Below, piece by piece: positions 1 to 7,516 of a stretch of DNA of 9,788 bases. Both the position numbers and the translations under genes were made by a program. The stretch's first letter is position 1. Every line of letters begins with the position of its first letter. The DNA is taken from NCBI GenBank assembly GCA_047620505.1, contig JBLHKS010000245.1, positions 1-9,788 of the forward strand, given 5' to 3'. The notes below the pieces were generated by a model. That model searched no databases. It saw nothing but the letters and a program-made list of their open reading frames with translations, and was not told where the DNA came from. This DNA comes from JBLHKS01 sp047620505. Lineage in GTDB: Bacteria; Verrucomicrobiota; Verrucomicrobiia; Verrucomicrobiales; DEV007.

Positions 1-44
1 TAGCTTCGCGCCTCTTCGAAATCCGGCGACGGGTTTCAATTGGT

Positions 45-119
45 GGCTCGGTAGCTCAATGGTAGAGCAGCGGCCTTTTAAGCCGTTGGTTCTCGGTTCG
101 AGTCCGAGCCGAGCTACCA
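45..119 (+). tRNA. tRNA-Lys (anticodon UUU), CCA encoded
   Basis: The full cloverleaf can be drawn by hand. The acceptor stem 45-51 pairs with 109-115, including one G-U pair at the end. The D stem is 54-57 with 65-68. The anticodon stem is 70-74 with 82-86, around the 7-nt loop 75-81 whose anticodon TTT lies at 77-79. The variable loop is 5 nt (87-91). The T stem is 92-96 with 104-108, around the loop TTCGAGT. The discriminator base is A116 and the CCA at 117-119 is encoded in the DNA. The anticodon reads lysine codons. A run of T follows at 122-126. tRNA genes are frequent insertion targets of mobile elements, which matters because transposition genes lie on its downstream side. Confidence 0.97.
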
Positions 120-192
120 CCGTTTTTCTTAAGGGATTGACTCATCACCCAACCAGGCAAGGGGTTGCGCGGATTCGCGCCCCTGACAGTGG

Positions 193-254
193 TTGCCACC
201 CGTTGCCAATGAAAACACGGGGTTTGCCAGAAATTGGCAAATCGATTGGCAAAT
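193..254. repeat. cluster of five TTGCCA/TGGCAA repeats downstream of tRNA-Lys
   Basis: TTGCCA occurs at 193-198, 203-208 and 224-229, and its complement TGGCAA at 235-240 and 247-252. The sequence TTTGCCA-GAAAT-TGGCAAA (223-241) is a perfect 7-bp inverted repeat. ATTGGCAAAT is repeated directly at 233-242 and 245-254 with a 12-bp period. Such density in about 60 bp of otherwise non-coding sequence looks like a protein-binding array. It could be recombinase arm sites, transposase end sites or an operator. No TGT, the usual Tn7-like terminal triplet, occurs between 120 and 312, so it is not shown to be the element's end. Confidence 0.6.
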
Positions 255-312
255 ATTTGAGGTTTTTCAAGCTCGGGTCGCGTTCATGGCATGGGGTTCG
301 TTTTGCAGTTTT

Positions 313-852
313 TTAGTTTTCGGGACCGGCGGCTTGCAAATCGTGCTTCAGGTCGACCATGAGCTCTTCAACACTATCGATGAACCGCGGTTTCTCCGCA
401 TCTGGCAATGAGTGATAATTCTTTTGAAGATAAATGAAGAGTCTTTCCCCTCGATCAGCCTTCGGCTCTGATCGGCGCGAATTGTCGCCGCCTTTGCGGA
501 TCAACATCCAATGCAAGTATTGCTCATCCATCGGAAGCTTCACCAATGGCCTTATCTGACGCTCGTTGCGAGGCAAGAGTAATTTGTCCACTTTGGTGGA
601 CAGATTCTCCATGACCTTGTCGCAGGCGATCATCTGATATGCCCGGCTTCGACACATCCCGAACCGGTCTTTGAGATAGTTTTCGAGCGAGCGATGACGA
701 ACTTTGTAGAGCTTGCCTTTTATGATGATGCGCATCGCGTGGCATGATTCGAAAAACGTCCTATGCACGGATAAGATCGGCTTTTCAAGTTCAGCGAGAT
801 CCGCATTGGGATCAGGCCGTTTTTCAGTGCTAGGCTGTGGGTGAGTTTTCAT
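313..852 (-). CDS. small HTH-like accessory protein, unknown function
   Basis: This reads as a 179-aa protein, starting at the ATG at 852 rather than the TTG codon just before it. Residues about 54-86 (including SLENYLKDRFGMCRSRAYQM) followed by LPRNERQIRPLVKL resemble a small helix-turn-helix module. I recall this module from phage, plasmid and island proteins, in which an aromatic-rich helix, a 'SRSRAYQ' helix and an 'NERQ.RPL' segment follow each other. This points to DNA binding, but the function is not known to me. The N terminus is proline-rich and charged, and the C terminus is helical and acidic. It lies 23 bp downstream of the 164-aa gene on the same strand, so the two are probably co-transcribed. 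It is the last minus-strand gene before the tRNA. No signal peptide or membrane segment is seen. Confidence 0.75.
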   Translation of the reverse strand: MKTHPQPSTEKRPDPNADLAELEKPILSVHRTFFESCHAMRIIIKGKLYKVRHRSLENYLKDRFGMCRSRAYQMIACDKVMENLSTKVDKLLLPRNERQIRPLVKLPMDEQYLHWMLIRKGGDNSRRSEPKADRGERLFIYLQKNYHSLPDAEKPRFIDSVEELMVDLKHDLQAAGPEN

Positions 853-875
853 CAATTTTTTTCTGTCGCGATGGT

Positions 876-1370
876 CTACAATTCGATCATTTCAGCGTCC
901 GCGCTCTTCATTTCGCGGAGGTCCTTCGAAAGCCGGCGCAATCGCCCGTGCAATCGGTCCTCCGCTTTGGCAAGCAGCTCGAGAATACTGTCCTCCTGCG
1001 CATCCGCGATAACCGCGAATCCGATCCCTTGGTTTTCGCCGTTGATCGCCTGGGCATAACGATCGATGATTTGCTTCTCGGCCAGGTGCGTTCGCTGCAG
1101 CCGCCAAAGGTGGCTGACAATCTCCTCCGCCAAACATTCCTGCATCGGAGTCTGCGGTTGCAAGTCGCCTAGCAGCCAGGACCGGAAGCTTTCAAATTCT
1201 GCCGGATCTTCGCTCGCAAGCACCGTCCGCTTCGCGAACAGCCCAAACTTCATGGCGTTTAGGCTTGATCGTTGCTTGCCGCCGGCGGTTTTGGGTCCGC
1301 CGCCGCTTTTGGGAGCGGAGTTTTTGTCGTTGGTCGTCAATCCGATGGGATCGGTCTTTTGGTCACTCAT
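876..1370 (-). CDS. conserved hypothetical protein with GKQRSSLNAMKFGL motif
   Basis: A 164-aa protein beginning MSDQKTDPIG. The first 30 residues are polar and glycine-rich, probably disordered. At about 31-60 comes GKQRSSLNAMKFGLFAK followed by TVLASEDPAEFESFR. I recognise this as the signature of a family usually written 'GK..SS.NA.KHGL.AK......EDP.EFE', known to me only as hypothetical proteins, often in several copies in Acidobacteria, Planctomycetes and Verrucomicrobia genomes. The rest is strongly helical (EEIVSHLWRLQRTHLAEKQI and a Leu/Arg/Glu-rich C terminus), consistent with a coiled coil. No catalytic motif is visible. It is cytoplasmic by composition. It is followed closely by the HTH-like gene on the same strand. 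No Shine-Dalgarno sequence is seen before the ATG at 1370. Confidence 0.8.
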   Translation of the reverse strand: MSDQKTDPIGLTTNDKNSAPKSGGGPKTAGGKQRSSLNAMKFGLFAKRTVLASEDPAEFESFRSWLLGDLQPQTPMQECLAEEIVSHLWRLQRTHLAEKQIIDRYAQAINGENQGIGFAVIADAQEDSILELLAKAEDRLHGRLRRLSKDLREMKSADAEMIEL

Positions 1371-1482
1371 AACTTACATACCCGAGTGGTTCTGAACTTT
1401 TGAAATCCGCCGCCAAAACCCGCGTCTACAAAAAATGCTACAGCGATTCTGGCGTGCGGATCCGCTCGGTCCGGGGTCCGTC

Positions 1483-1869
1483 TCAGCCGGCATGACAGAG
1501 GTTTTGGAACCGTCTGAGGGATTCTTCTTCGATTTCGCGTAGGACCTTGGAATACTGCTCGAACTCTCGTTTGGTTACGTTGCCTGCAGAGAGCTCGGCG
1601 CCGACGATTTTCTCGATAAAAGGTTCCAACCACACCAGAATCGCGACGAATTCCGAGTATCTCCGCTTGTCCTTCATGCGTGCACATTTCGCCGCCACTC
1701 GGGCGATCAAGACCCTTGTTTCCGGGCTGAATCGTTCGGGCTCCTCGAACATTGCCTTCCTCCATTCGCGCAACTTCAGCTTGATCAGGTTGAGCTCTGA
1801 TTCGTTCTCATCATTCCAAACGCCATCGATTGATGCGCTCCGCTTTTTGTTGTTTCGTATGTATTTCAT
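1483..1869 (-). CDS. small helical protein of unknown function
   Basis: A 128-aa, highly charged protein starting MKYIRNNKKR, with no recognised family. The N terminus is basic. From residue 25 to the end it is predicted by eye to be almost all helix (ELNLIKLKLREWRKAMFEEP, a central RVLIARVAAKCARMKDKRRY, then an amphipathic LVWLEPFIEKIVG and an acidic C-terminal helix). This could be a DNA- or protein-binding adaptor, but nothing in the sequence decides that. It shares strand and neighbourhood with the 164-aa and 179-aa genes (112 bp upstream of the former) and lies downstream of the transposition operon. It may therefore be element cargo or an accessory factor. Overlapping frames on the other strand are less convincing as proteins. 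Confidence 0.65.
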   Translation of the reverse strand: MKYIRNNKKRSASIDGVWNDENESELNLIKLKLREWRKAMFEEPERFSPETRVLIARVAAKCARMKDKRRYSEFVAILVWLEPFIEKIVGAELSAGNVTKREFEQYSKVLREIEEESLRRFQNLCHAG

Positions 1870-2492
1870 CGCCCTAACTACTCAGGGTCCTCTCGCAAAA
1901 CAGAATCGGCGATTTTGCGGCCTACTCCGGGCTGCCGAGAGTCGTGCCCAAAGGGGGCGATCGCGTGGCTTGGCTCCTCAATTGAACTGGGGGGGGCACC
2001 GGGAACGGCAAGCCCGGGATGGTTCAATCAGCCGTTTTGAAGTTGATTGAGCCTGTCGAGGTTGAGCAGGTCCCGGAAGTCCCCGATCCCACGCCCGACA
2101 GTGTCTGGCGACACCTTCTAAAGCGTCATACGGATTGCCAATGCAACGGGTCTGCTCCAGCACATGCGGCGTCGTTGTCCCCAAGGCGGTAGTGATTGGA
2201 TCCTCGCAGGCCATGTCGTAGTCGGAGCGCAGCGCAGACGGGCCCGGACCTTCTCCTTCTGGGCGCCCAGCCTCTTGGTGTAAACGGGGCCGTCAAATCG
2301 GGTGCAACGGATGCCAGACTGCTCAGGGATCTACTGAAAAGGGGCGTGGAGATCTTCAGCTGTGATTCGCTTCATGCAAAACTGCTGTGGTTCGACCAGG
2401 AAGCGCTTGTCGGCTCTGGCAACCCGTCCCGGTCTTCCGCGCAGATTCCGTGTCGGAGCCGAGAGTAACTGTAATCTGGTGACGCGGCGGCG
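1870..2492. other. intergenic region without an intact gene (cargo decay zone)
   Basis: About 620 bp between the 128-aa gene and the end of tniQ hold no intact reading frame that looks like a real protein. The only recognisable content is the PLD-like fragment on the + strand. The remainder has scattered short open frames on both strands without family features, and a homopolymeric G run near 1990. This fits an eroded gene inside the cargo of the element. No terminator with a clear T tract is seen downstream of tniQ. Confidence 0.5.
2196..2468 (+). pseudogene. remnant of a phospholipase D-like (HKD) nuclease-family protein
   Basis: The conceptual peptide from about 2244 to 2441 matches the C-terminal half of PLD-superfamily proteins. 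It shows a 'VNGAVKSGATDARLLRDLLKR' region (partly quoted), then LHAKLLWFD and LVGSGNPSRSS. The histidine (codon at 2373) and lysine (2379), with aspartate five residues later, fit HxK(x4)D, followed by GSxN. The fragment is broken. It has no proper start, tandem stops TAG TGA lie just upstream in the same frame (2190-2195), and the family resemblance stops after residue SSA, where a frameshift is likely. An open 57-codon stretch in the same frame (2019-2189) may be eroded N-terminal sequence, but I do not recognise it. It runs opposite to its neighbours. PLD enzymes normally pair two HKD motifs or dimerise; here only one is left. Confidence 0.6.
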
Positions 2493-3881
2493 TCAAAAAG
2501 CGCGGGCCGATGGATCGGGATAGCCGAGCTTGTGAATGAGTTGCCGCCTGTGATCGGCGAGGGTCGGGTTTCTCAGCATGCGCCAATTTGGCAACAGATC
2601 CCGGACTTTTCGAATGCTTGGATAGGCGCCATCGGCGTGAAGCTTGCGAACGGCGCTTTCAACGGCTTCCCGTTCCTGCCGTTCCCTGCGCAGGCGGCTT
2701 TCCTCCTGGTGCGCCTGGTATCGCTCTTTGATGATCTGAGCCGCTTGCGGATGTTGCCGGGAAATGGACGAAATGTGGGTGCCGAGACGCTTTGCCAATT
2801 GCTTGAGTGATGGCGGCGGACTCTCCGGGGATTCGATGAGTTCCTTGAGCGCGGATTCCACTTTTGACCTCTGGCTCGGACGGCACTGATGACGCACGAA
2901 ATCGAGGTCTCCATTATTTCCGAATGTATGGACGCAAAAGGGGGGCATCGAAGCGTTTGACAGAGTCAGAAGATCGAGGGGATTCTGGCCGGATCGGTAT
3001 GACACCCACAGCAGGTAGTTCATTGTCGGGACCTGCTTTCCCAGAATCCATTGCTTCAGGGAAGAACGGGTGATGTGAAGCAGTTTTGCCATCGGTGTGA
3101 GATTTCCGGAAAAGCTCTGTTTCAGGATGAACTCCATATTTTCGCCAAATCGGTTTCGAGGGAGACTCCGTAAGCGACCACGACCGGCCTTCAAAAAAGC
3201 GAGGGTCATTCGAGAAGCTTGGAGATCCCAATTGAGTGTTGGACTGTTCTTTGGTGAACTTGATTTTGAGCCCAGGAATGTCTTGCAGGTCGGGCAAAAC
3301 CCCGGTCGTTGATCACGGTTGAGCGCGGTGTGCTCTTCCTCACAGATCGGACAGCACTGAACAAGATTTGCGTTGTGGATAGGGCAAACCTTGAATGTGG
3401 AGAGATTCCAGGCAAGCGGAAGGTAGAGAGTGTGCTCGTGGCTCATCCAGTCGTGCAGACACTCTGGACACCATGCCTGTTGGTTTCTTAGGATGCCGCG
3501 TCCTGAGACGTAGGGCTCGAGGAATTGCGTGTTCAACTCACGAATTTCGGGCCGGTGAGTCAGCATGATAAGGACCTCGAGACAATGTTTCCCGACCTGG
3601 CCGTGTCCGTTAAAGGACGCGCCCATCTTTCGGAAAAGATCAGGGTTTCGCCCGCGCGACCTGACACTGCTGTAGGGGATCAGGGGGCCAATAATCTCGC
3701 GAACAAGCGCGCTGACTGAGACGCAATGAGCGTCCGCCAACCGCATGATGTAGCTCGTGACCGATTCGAGCAGACCGGTCGTCGATCCGAGGGGCTGGAG
3801 TGAATACAGTTGGGAACGCTCCGGCATGATCGGCGTTTCACTGAGTTCGAAGGGCAGGGGGGCGAAAGTTGACGTTTTCAT
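2493..3881 (-). CDS. tniQ: TniQ/TnsD-family transposition target-selection protein
   Basis: A 462-aa protein of the TniQ family, which in Tn7-like elements connects a DNA target (or a CRISPR complex) to the TnsC ATPase. The N-terminal TniQ domain is seen at about 24-65 (LYSLQPLGSTTGLLESVTSY). Zinc-binding pairs follow: WCPEC (C138, C141), CPIH (C166, H169), CPIC (C177, C180) and CPTC (C196, C199). An HTH-like region lies at about 260-295 (TPMAKLLHITRSSLKQWI). A second lies at about 355-390 (PPSLKQLAKRLGTHISSISR), followed by a basic helix and an 'LHADGAYPSIRKVRDLL' module known from TniQ proteins of other Tn7-like elements. The length is nearer to Tn7 TnsD (about 500 aa) than to the short TniQ of CRISPR-associated elements, so sequence-specific target recognition is likely. 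The start overlaps the tnsC stop (ATGA), indicating translational coupling. The target is not known. Confidence 0.93.
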   Translation of the reverse strand: MKTSTFAPLPFELSETPIMPERSQLYSLQPLGSTTGLLESVTSYIMRLADAHCVSVSALVREIIGPLIPYSSVRSRGRNPDLFRKMGASFNGHGQVGKHCLEVLIMLTHRPEIRELNTQFLEPYVSGRGILRNQQAWCPECLHDWMSHEHTLYLPLAWNLSTFKVCPIHNANLVQCCPICEEEHTALNRDQRPGFCPTCKTFLGSKSSSPKNSPTLNWDLQASRMTLAFLKAGRGRLRSLPRNRFGENMEFILKQSFSGNLTPMAKLLHITRSSLKQWILGKQVPTMNYLLWVSYRSGQNPLDLLTLSNASMPPFCVHTFGNNGDLDFVRHQCRPSQRSKVESALKELIESPESPPPSLKQLAKRLGTHISSISRQHPQAAQIIKERYQAHQEESRLRRERQEREAVESAVRKLHADGAYPSIRKVRDLLPNWRMLRNPTLADHRRQLIHKLGYPDPSARAF

Positions 3882-4966
3882 GAGGGAATCCCCACAGGAT
3901 CGCGTTTGGGCTGTCGTTCACCCGGTTTGCGTTTTACACGCGCTTTCGGGCTTGTTGCCACCGGCGGCTCGAAAACATTCAAGCCCAGCAAATCCTTCAG
4001 AGCTCGGTTGGAAATGCCTTCTTCGATTTCCCTGTATCGTGCTTCACCCCGCTGAATTTCCTCCGCGATCGTCTGTATGGTTCCAACGGGAAGAGCGGTT
4101 TTGGTCAGAATGGATCTCGAAATGCCTGTGCCATTCCGCAGTGCGAGCCCGAGAGCTTGATCGAGCCAGGTTTTTAGAATGCCGACACAGCCGCACGAGC
4201 GTTCGTAGAGGAATTTTGCTTTGTCCAGCAGATCGAAGCCCGCGTGGAGCGGCAGGTTTGCTTGGAACGTCGCGACGACGTTTTGAAATGACCGCCAATC
4301 GTCGGCGTCATCGCATCGATATCGCGCAAAGTGCAGAGGCTGGCATCTCCGGGCCAATTGACCGTTGAGTCGCGACAACTCCAGCAAGTCGTAGGTGCCG
4401 ATCAGCAGAAGCTTGACGCCCGAAAGGTTTGAGAGGCTTTTCAGGCAATCCAGCTGGTCACGCAGGCGGCGGCCGCTTCCCATCATAAGAAAGTGCTGCG
4501 CCTCGTCGATAATCAGAACCTCGGCTTGCCGATTGCGGATGCAGCTCTCAACTGCCCTGCACAGTTCCGCCGCCGGCGCTCGATTGGAAGGCGGTTGTAC
4601 GGCCAGTGAGTCTATCGGACGCGCCGGGATTTGTTTGTCGCCGATCAAGGGCTCCCACATGGCATCGAGAATCCGGAAGTAGAGATCCCGCCAGCCAAAT
4701 GAGCTGCCCGTTGGCGCGGGCGCCTCCACCCTGAGGTAGGGCATGATCCCCGGATTGGCATTGATGGATTGTTGCTTTGACTCGTGGAGTTTCCTGAGGA
4801 TTTGGTCCTGCTGCGTGGTTTTACCCACGCCCGTCGGGCCAACAACGATCATGATGTTGGGCCCACTCGGAGCGTCGATCCATGACAAAACGTCGTCGGC
4901 AAGCTCGATGATACGCGGGTGTCTAATGATTCGCTCGTAAAAGAACTGGGCTTTTTCAGAAGTCAT
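3878..4966 (-). CDS. tnsC: TnsC/TniB-type AAA+ ATPase, transposition regulator
   Basis: A 362-aa AAA+ protein. Walker A is GPTGVGKT at residues 43-50, Walker B is VLIIDEAQH at 150-158 (D154, E155), a sensor-like LLLIGTYDLLE lies at about 186-196, and an arginine pair at 206-207 could act in trans. In Tn7-like systems TnsC oligomerises on DNA with ATP, receives the target signal from TniQ/TnsD and activates the TnsA/TnsB transposase. The C-terminal tail (from about 335) is very basic and proline-containing (KARVKRKPGERQPKRD), a likely disordered contact segment. The start overlaps the end of the fusion transposase by 11 nt and has a good GGAGG seven bases upstream. The stop overlaps the tniQ start, so the three genes form one translationally coupled operon. 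Confidence 0.95.
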   Translation of the reverse strand: MTSEKAQFFYERIIRHPRIIELADDVLSWIDAPSGPNIMIVVGPTGVGKTTQQDQILRKLHESKQQSINANPGIMPYLRVEAPAPTGSSFGWRDLYFRILDAMWEPLIGDKQIPARPIDSLAVQPPSNRAPAAELCRAVESCIRNRQAEVLIIDEAQHFLMMGSGRRLRDQLDCLKSLSNLSGVKLLLIGTYDLLELSRLNGQLARRCQPLHFARYRCDDADDWRSFQNVVATFQANLPLHAGFDLLDKAKFLYERSCGCVGILKTWLDQALGLALRNGTGISRSILTKTALPVGTIQTIAEEIQRGEARYREIEEGISNRALKDLLGLNVFEPPVATSPKARVKRKPGERQPKRDPVGIPS

Positions 4967-7445
4967 CGTACACCTCCGTTTCCTCAGGTGTGATTCGGGT
5001 TGGCGCTGCAGGAATCACCTCATGATTCTGTTCGCCTGGTGGCGGGTCCGGGTCTTCTGACCTCAGCGTGGAGGAAATGTTCATCAAGGCCAGGTCCTTG
5101 CGCCGTTGTAGAAGCAGGGGTTCCTCGGTGGAGGCATTGCGCAGGAACTCTGCCAGGCGGTTGCCTGAGATGGCCTTGGAGTTCCCGGTGACTTGGGTGC
5201 GGCGTTTCATCGATTCGGCGGCAATCTGCGCCTCCGCGACGGTGCAGTTCTGAAACGTGGTGAAGTGAGAGGAGCGGCAACGCACCCACCGGCCGACGAT
5301 GTAAGCATGAATGAATCCTGCATTCATCGGATCGTAGCGGACCGGCACGGATGTCCGGTGAACCTCGGAATTTCGCATTTCTTCGGCCCAGTAGAAAAGA
5401 TGATGGAGTTTGATCCCCTTTGCCGGGACAATTTTGCCCTTTCCGCGAGGACTGTAAGGGAGGGTCAGCGTTTCAAACAACGAATCGAATTCGACGCGGC
5501 AGGTTTCGCGTGCGCCGCCTAACCGCAAACCCTCTTCGAATTTGTCGCGCGGAGATTGGTTGACTCCGGAATGCAATTTCTCGTCGTAGATCGAATAGCA
5601 AAACATCGACAGCAAGTCATGTATCCGCTCCAACGACCAGACCGCGTGTCGTTTCGGATTTACAGATTTTGTCATCTGCCGAACGTTTTTCGTGTTCTGG
5701 GTATTGCCAGCAAGATTGTTGAAAACTTGCGTGTTAAGGGAGCCGAAGCACCGCTCGACAAGGGCGCCAAAACGCGATTGCGCGGGGGGGCGAAAACGCA
5801 AAGTCACTCGGAGCGCGCTCGTCATCGTTTGAAATGATGTCGAGTGGAATTCTTTTCCATTATCGATGACCAGGGTTGCGGGCAGTCGTGTATGGCGTCG
5901 AACGCATTCTCGCAGCAGCATCATGCAGGTTACGTAACTGGGGGAACTGAACGTGATGTAGAAAGCCAGAATCCGTCTGCTGTAGCCGTCGATCAGGATC
6001 GACAGCCAGGGGCGCCCCAGATTCTGGCCTGTCATTTCGTCGACCAATTCGATGTCGGCCTCTGTGTGGTCGATATGGGCGACATGGAACGGATAATCTC
6101 CATGGTTCCCATTTGCTCGGTCTGGGTGGATAGCCGGTTGCAATTGATAGGCGGCCCGCCGGCCTTGGCGTTTCAGGGTCGTTGTCTCTTCTGATTTGAG
6201 ATCCAGTTGCCGCGCGTACCACCCGTAGCTGGGAGCCGGGCGTCCATCCTCCTTGCAGCGCAGTTGAAACTTGCCGTAGGCCTGAGTCTTGTTCGGCTGC
6301 GTGAGAGTCGCGTAATCCTCGGCGTAGGAGATCTCGAAAAGATCCCAAACTGCCTTTGGGAACCGCTGTTTCCGATTGCCGGACGCATTGTAGTTTGGGA
6401 GCAAGCCGAGATACCCGTGCCCCATGGTGATTTGAGCGTCTTTATACTGTTTCCTCCATCGACTCAAATTCCTGTCCGAAGATTTGGAGTTCGGCCCGCC
6501 CTCGGCCGGGAATAGCGCCCGCATGCGTTCATTGGCGATCGCCAGATCTTTCGGGCATGCGCACATGAGGAGTTCCTGCGCGAGCTTGCTCTCCGGTGAG
6601 GGCGACTCATTCGTTTCCCCATTGGCGTGACCATCGTCGGTGACCAAAACTTGATGCGCTTCCCAGACAGCCTTGTCCAAAAACAACCTGACGTGGTTTT
6701 GCTCGGATATCGGTCTATCGCCGAGTTCAATGAACAGGTCTTGCCGGCCAATCGCGCGGTAAATGTCCTCGGGGAGGAATTCGGCTTCCGGACGTAGCAG
6801 GAGATCCCGCATCAGCGCTCCCGGTTCGTGTTGGACAAGTTCCTTGAGGCGCCTCCTCTTTTCATCCGTCAGCCTCGGATACTCAGGATCGAAATAGTCG
6901 CCCACGAATTCCAGGTTCCGGACAAGCGTCGGATTGTAGTCGGCGTCGCTTTGAACCCGGTAGGTGAACCCGTATTGCTCTACGGTTTCCTGCCCCGGCG
7001 GGCAAATCCACCCGCCCTCGGTGTCGCGTCGATACCGATTGGGCTGGGAGATCGCAAGTTCTTCGAGTTTTGACTCCGGTTTACACTCTACGAGTTCCAC
7101 GCCTGTCTCCCGGATTACCAGGAAATCCGGCGTGTGTAAGACCCCAAGAGATCTCCTGCGCGGTGAGTCGTAGCAGAGTTTGATGCTGGGAGGTTGATCG
7201 AAGAATTCGATAACATTGTGGTCGTACTCCATGAGGTAGACCAATGGGAGTTCGACGGTGCGGGACTCCGGTGAAATTACGACACCCATTTTTCGGCTTG
7301 GAAACCTTGTGAGGACATTCCCGACGCGGCTTCGCACTGGCCGCGATGGCTCGCTGGATCGTGCTTCCTCCAAGTATCGGACCCCGGACAACGGCAGGTT
7401 GAGGTTTCGGCAATAAGCCGTGAATTGATCTTTTCTTAATTTCAT
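4956..7445 (-). CDS. tnsAB: TnsA-TnsB fusion transposase of a Tn7-like element
   Basis: An 829-aa protein that fuses two enzymes that are separate in Tn7. Residues about 1-250 form a TnsA-type endonuclease. A conserved E65 precedes 'LMEYDHNVIEFFDQP', then TPD (D107) and VECK (E120, K122) make a PD-(D/E)xK active site. A TnsA C-terminal winged-helix-like segment follows (about 190-250). Residues about 290-829 form a TnsB/Mu-type transposase. HTH-like DNA-binding parts come first, then the RNase-H fold with D459 (HIDHTEAD), D528 (VIDNGKEF) and E564 (ALVERCFG), spaced 69 and 36 residues. A beta-barrel-like region and a disordered acidic, proline-rich tail end the protein; in TnsB-type proteins the tail contacts TnsC. 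Together they would cut both strands at each end for cut-and-paste transposition. TnsA-TnsB fusions are known, for example in some type I-B CRISPR-associated elements. All catalytic residues look intact. Confidence 0.95.
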   Translation of the reverse strand: MKLRKDQFTAYCRNLNLPLSGVRYLEEARSSEPSRPVRSRVGNVLTRFPSRKMGVVISPESRTVELPLVYLMEYDHNVIEFFDQPPSIKLCYDSPRRRSLGVLHTPDFLVIRETGVELVECKPESKLEELAISQPNRYRRDTEGGWICPPGQETVEQYGFTYRVQSDADYNPTLVRNLEFVGDYFDPEYPRLTDEKRRRLKELVQHEPGALMRDLLLRPEAEFLPEDIYRAIGRQDLFIELGDRPISEQNHVRLFLDKAVWEAHQVLVTDDGHANGETNESPSPESKLAQELLMCACPKDLAIANERMRALFPAEGGPNSKSSDRNLSRWRKQYKDAQITMGHGYLGLLPNYNASGNRKQRFPKAVWDLFEISYAEDYATLTQPNKTQAYGKFQLRCKEDGRPAPSYGWYARQLDLKSEETTTLKRQGRRAAYQLQPAIHPDRANGNHGDYPFHVAHIDHTEADIELVDEMTGQNLGRPWLSILIDGYSRRILAFYITFSSPSYVTCMMLLRECVRRHTRLPATLVIDNGKEFHSTSFQTMTSALRVTLRFRPPAQSRFGALVERCFGSLNTQVFNNLAGNTQNTKNVRQMTKSVNPKRHAVWSLERIHDLLSMFCYSIYDEKLHSGVNQSPRDKFEEGLRLGGARETCRVEFDSLFETLTLPYSPRGKGKIVPAKGIKLHHLFYWAEEMRNSEVHRTSVPVRYDPMNAGFIHAYIVGRWVRCRSSHFTTFQNCTVAEAQIAAESMKRRTQVTGNSKAISGNRLAEFLRNASTEEPLLLQRRKDLALMNISSTLRSEDPDPPPGEQNHEVIPAAPTRITPEETEVYDDF
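4974..4978 (-). promoter_or_regulatory. strong ribosome binding site of tnsC
   Basis: GGAGG on the minus strand lies 7 nt before the tnsC ATG at 4966, inside the last codons of the tnsA-tnsB gene. It fixes the tnsC start. It contrasts with the fusion transposase gene itself, where no clear Shine-Dalgarno sequence precedes the ATG, so tnsC may be translated more strongly than the transposase. Confidence 0.8.
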
Positions 7446-7516
7446 TTGCTTTAACTACAATCATAATCTCAGCGCCGTCGTTTCCTGTGATTGTGTCGAA
7501 AACATGGTGCCCGAGA

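Noticed and set aside
120..312. A Tn7-type left end (TGT start) directly downstream of the tRNA.
   Set aside because: No TGT triplet is present on the + strand in this interval, so a canonical terminus cannot be placed here.
2518..2532. AGCCGAGCT near the end of tniQ repeats nine bases of the tRNA-Lys 3' end, as an att duplicate would.
   Set aside because: It lies in coding sequence for the TniQ C terminus and is too short; the match is best explained by chance.
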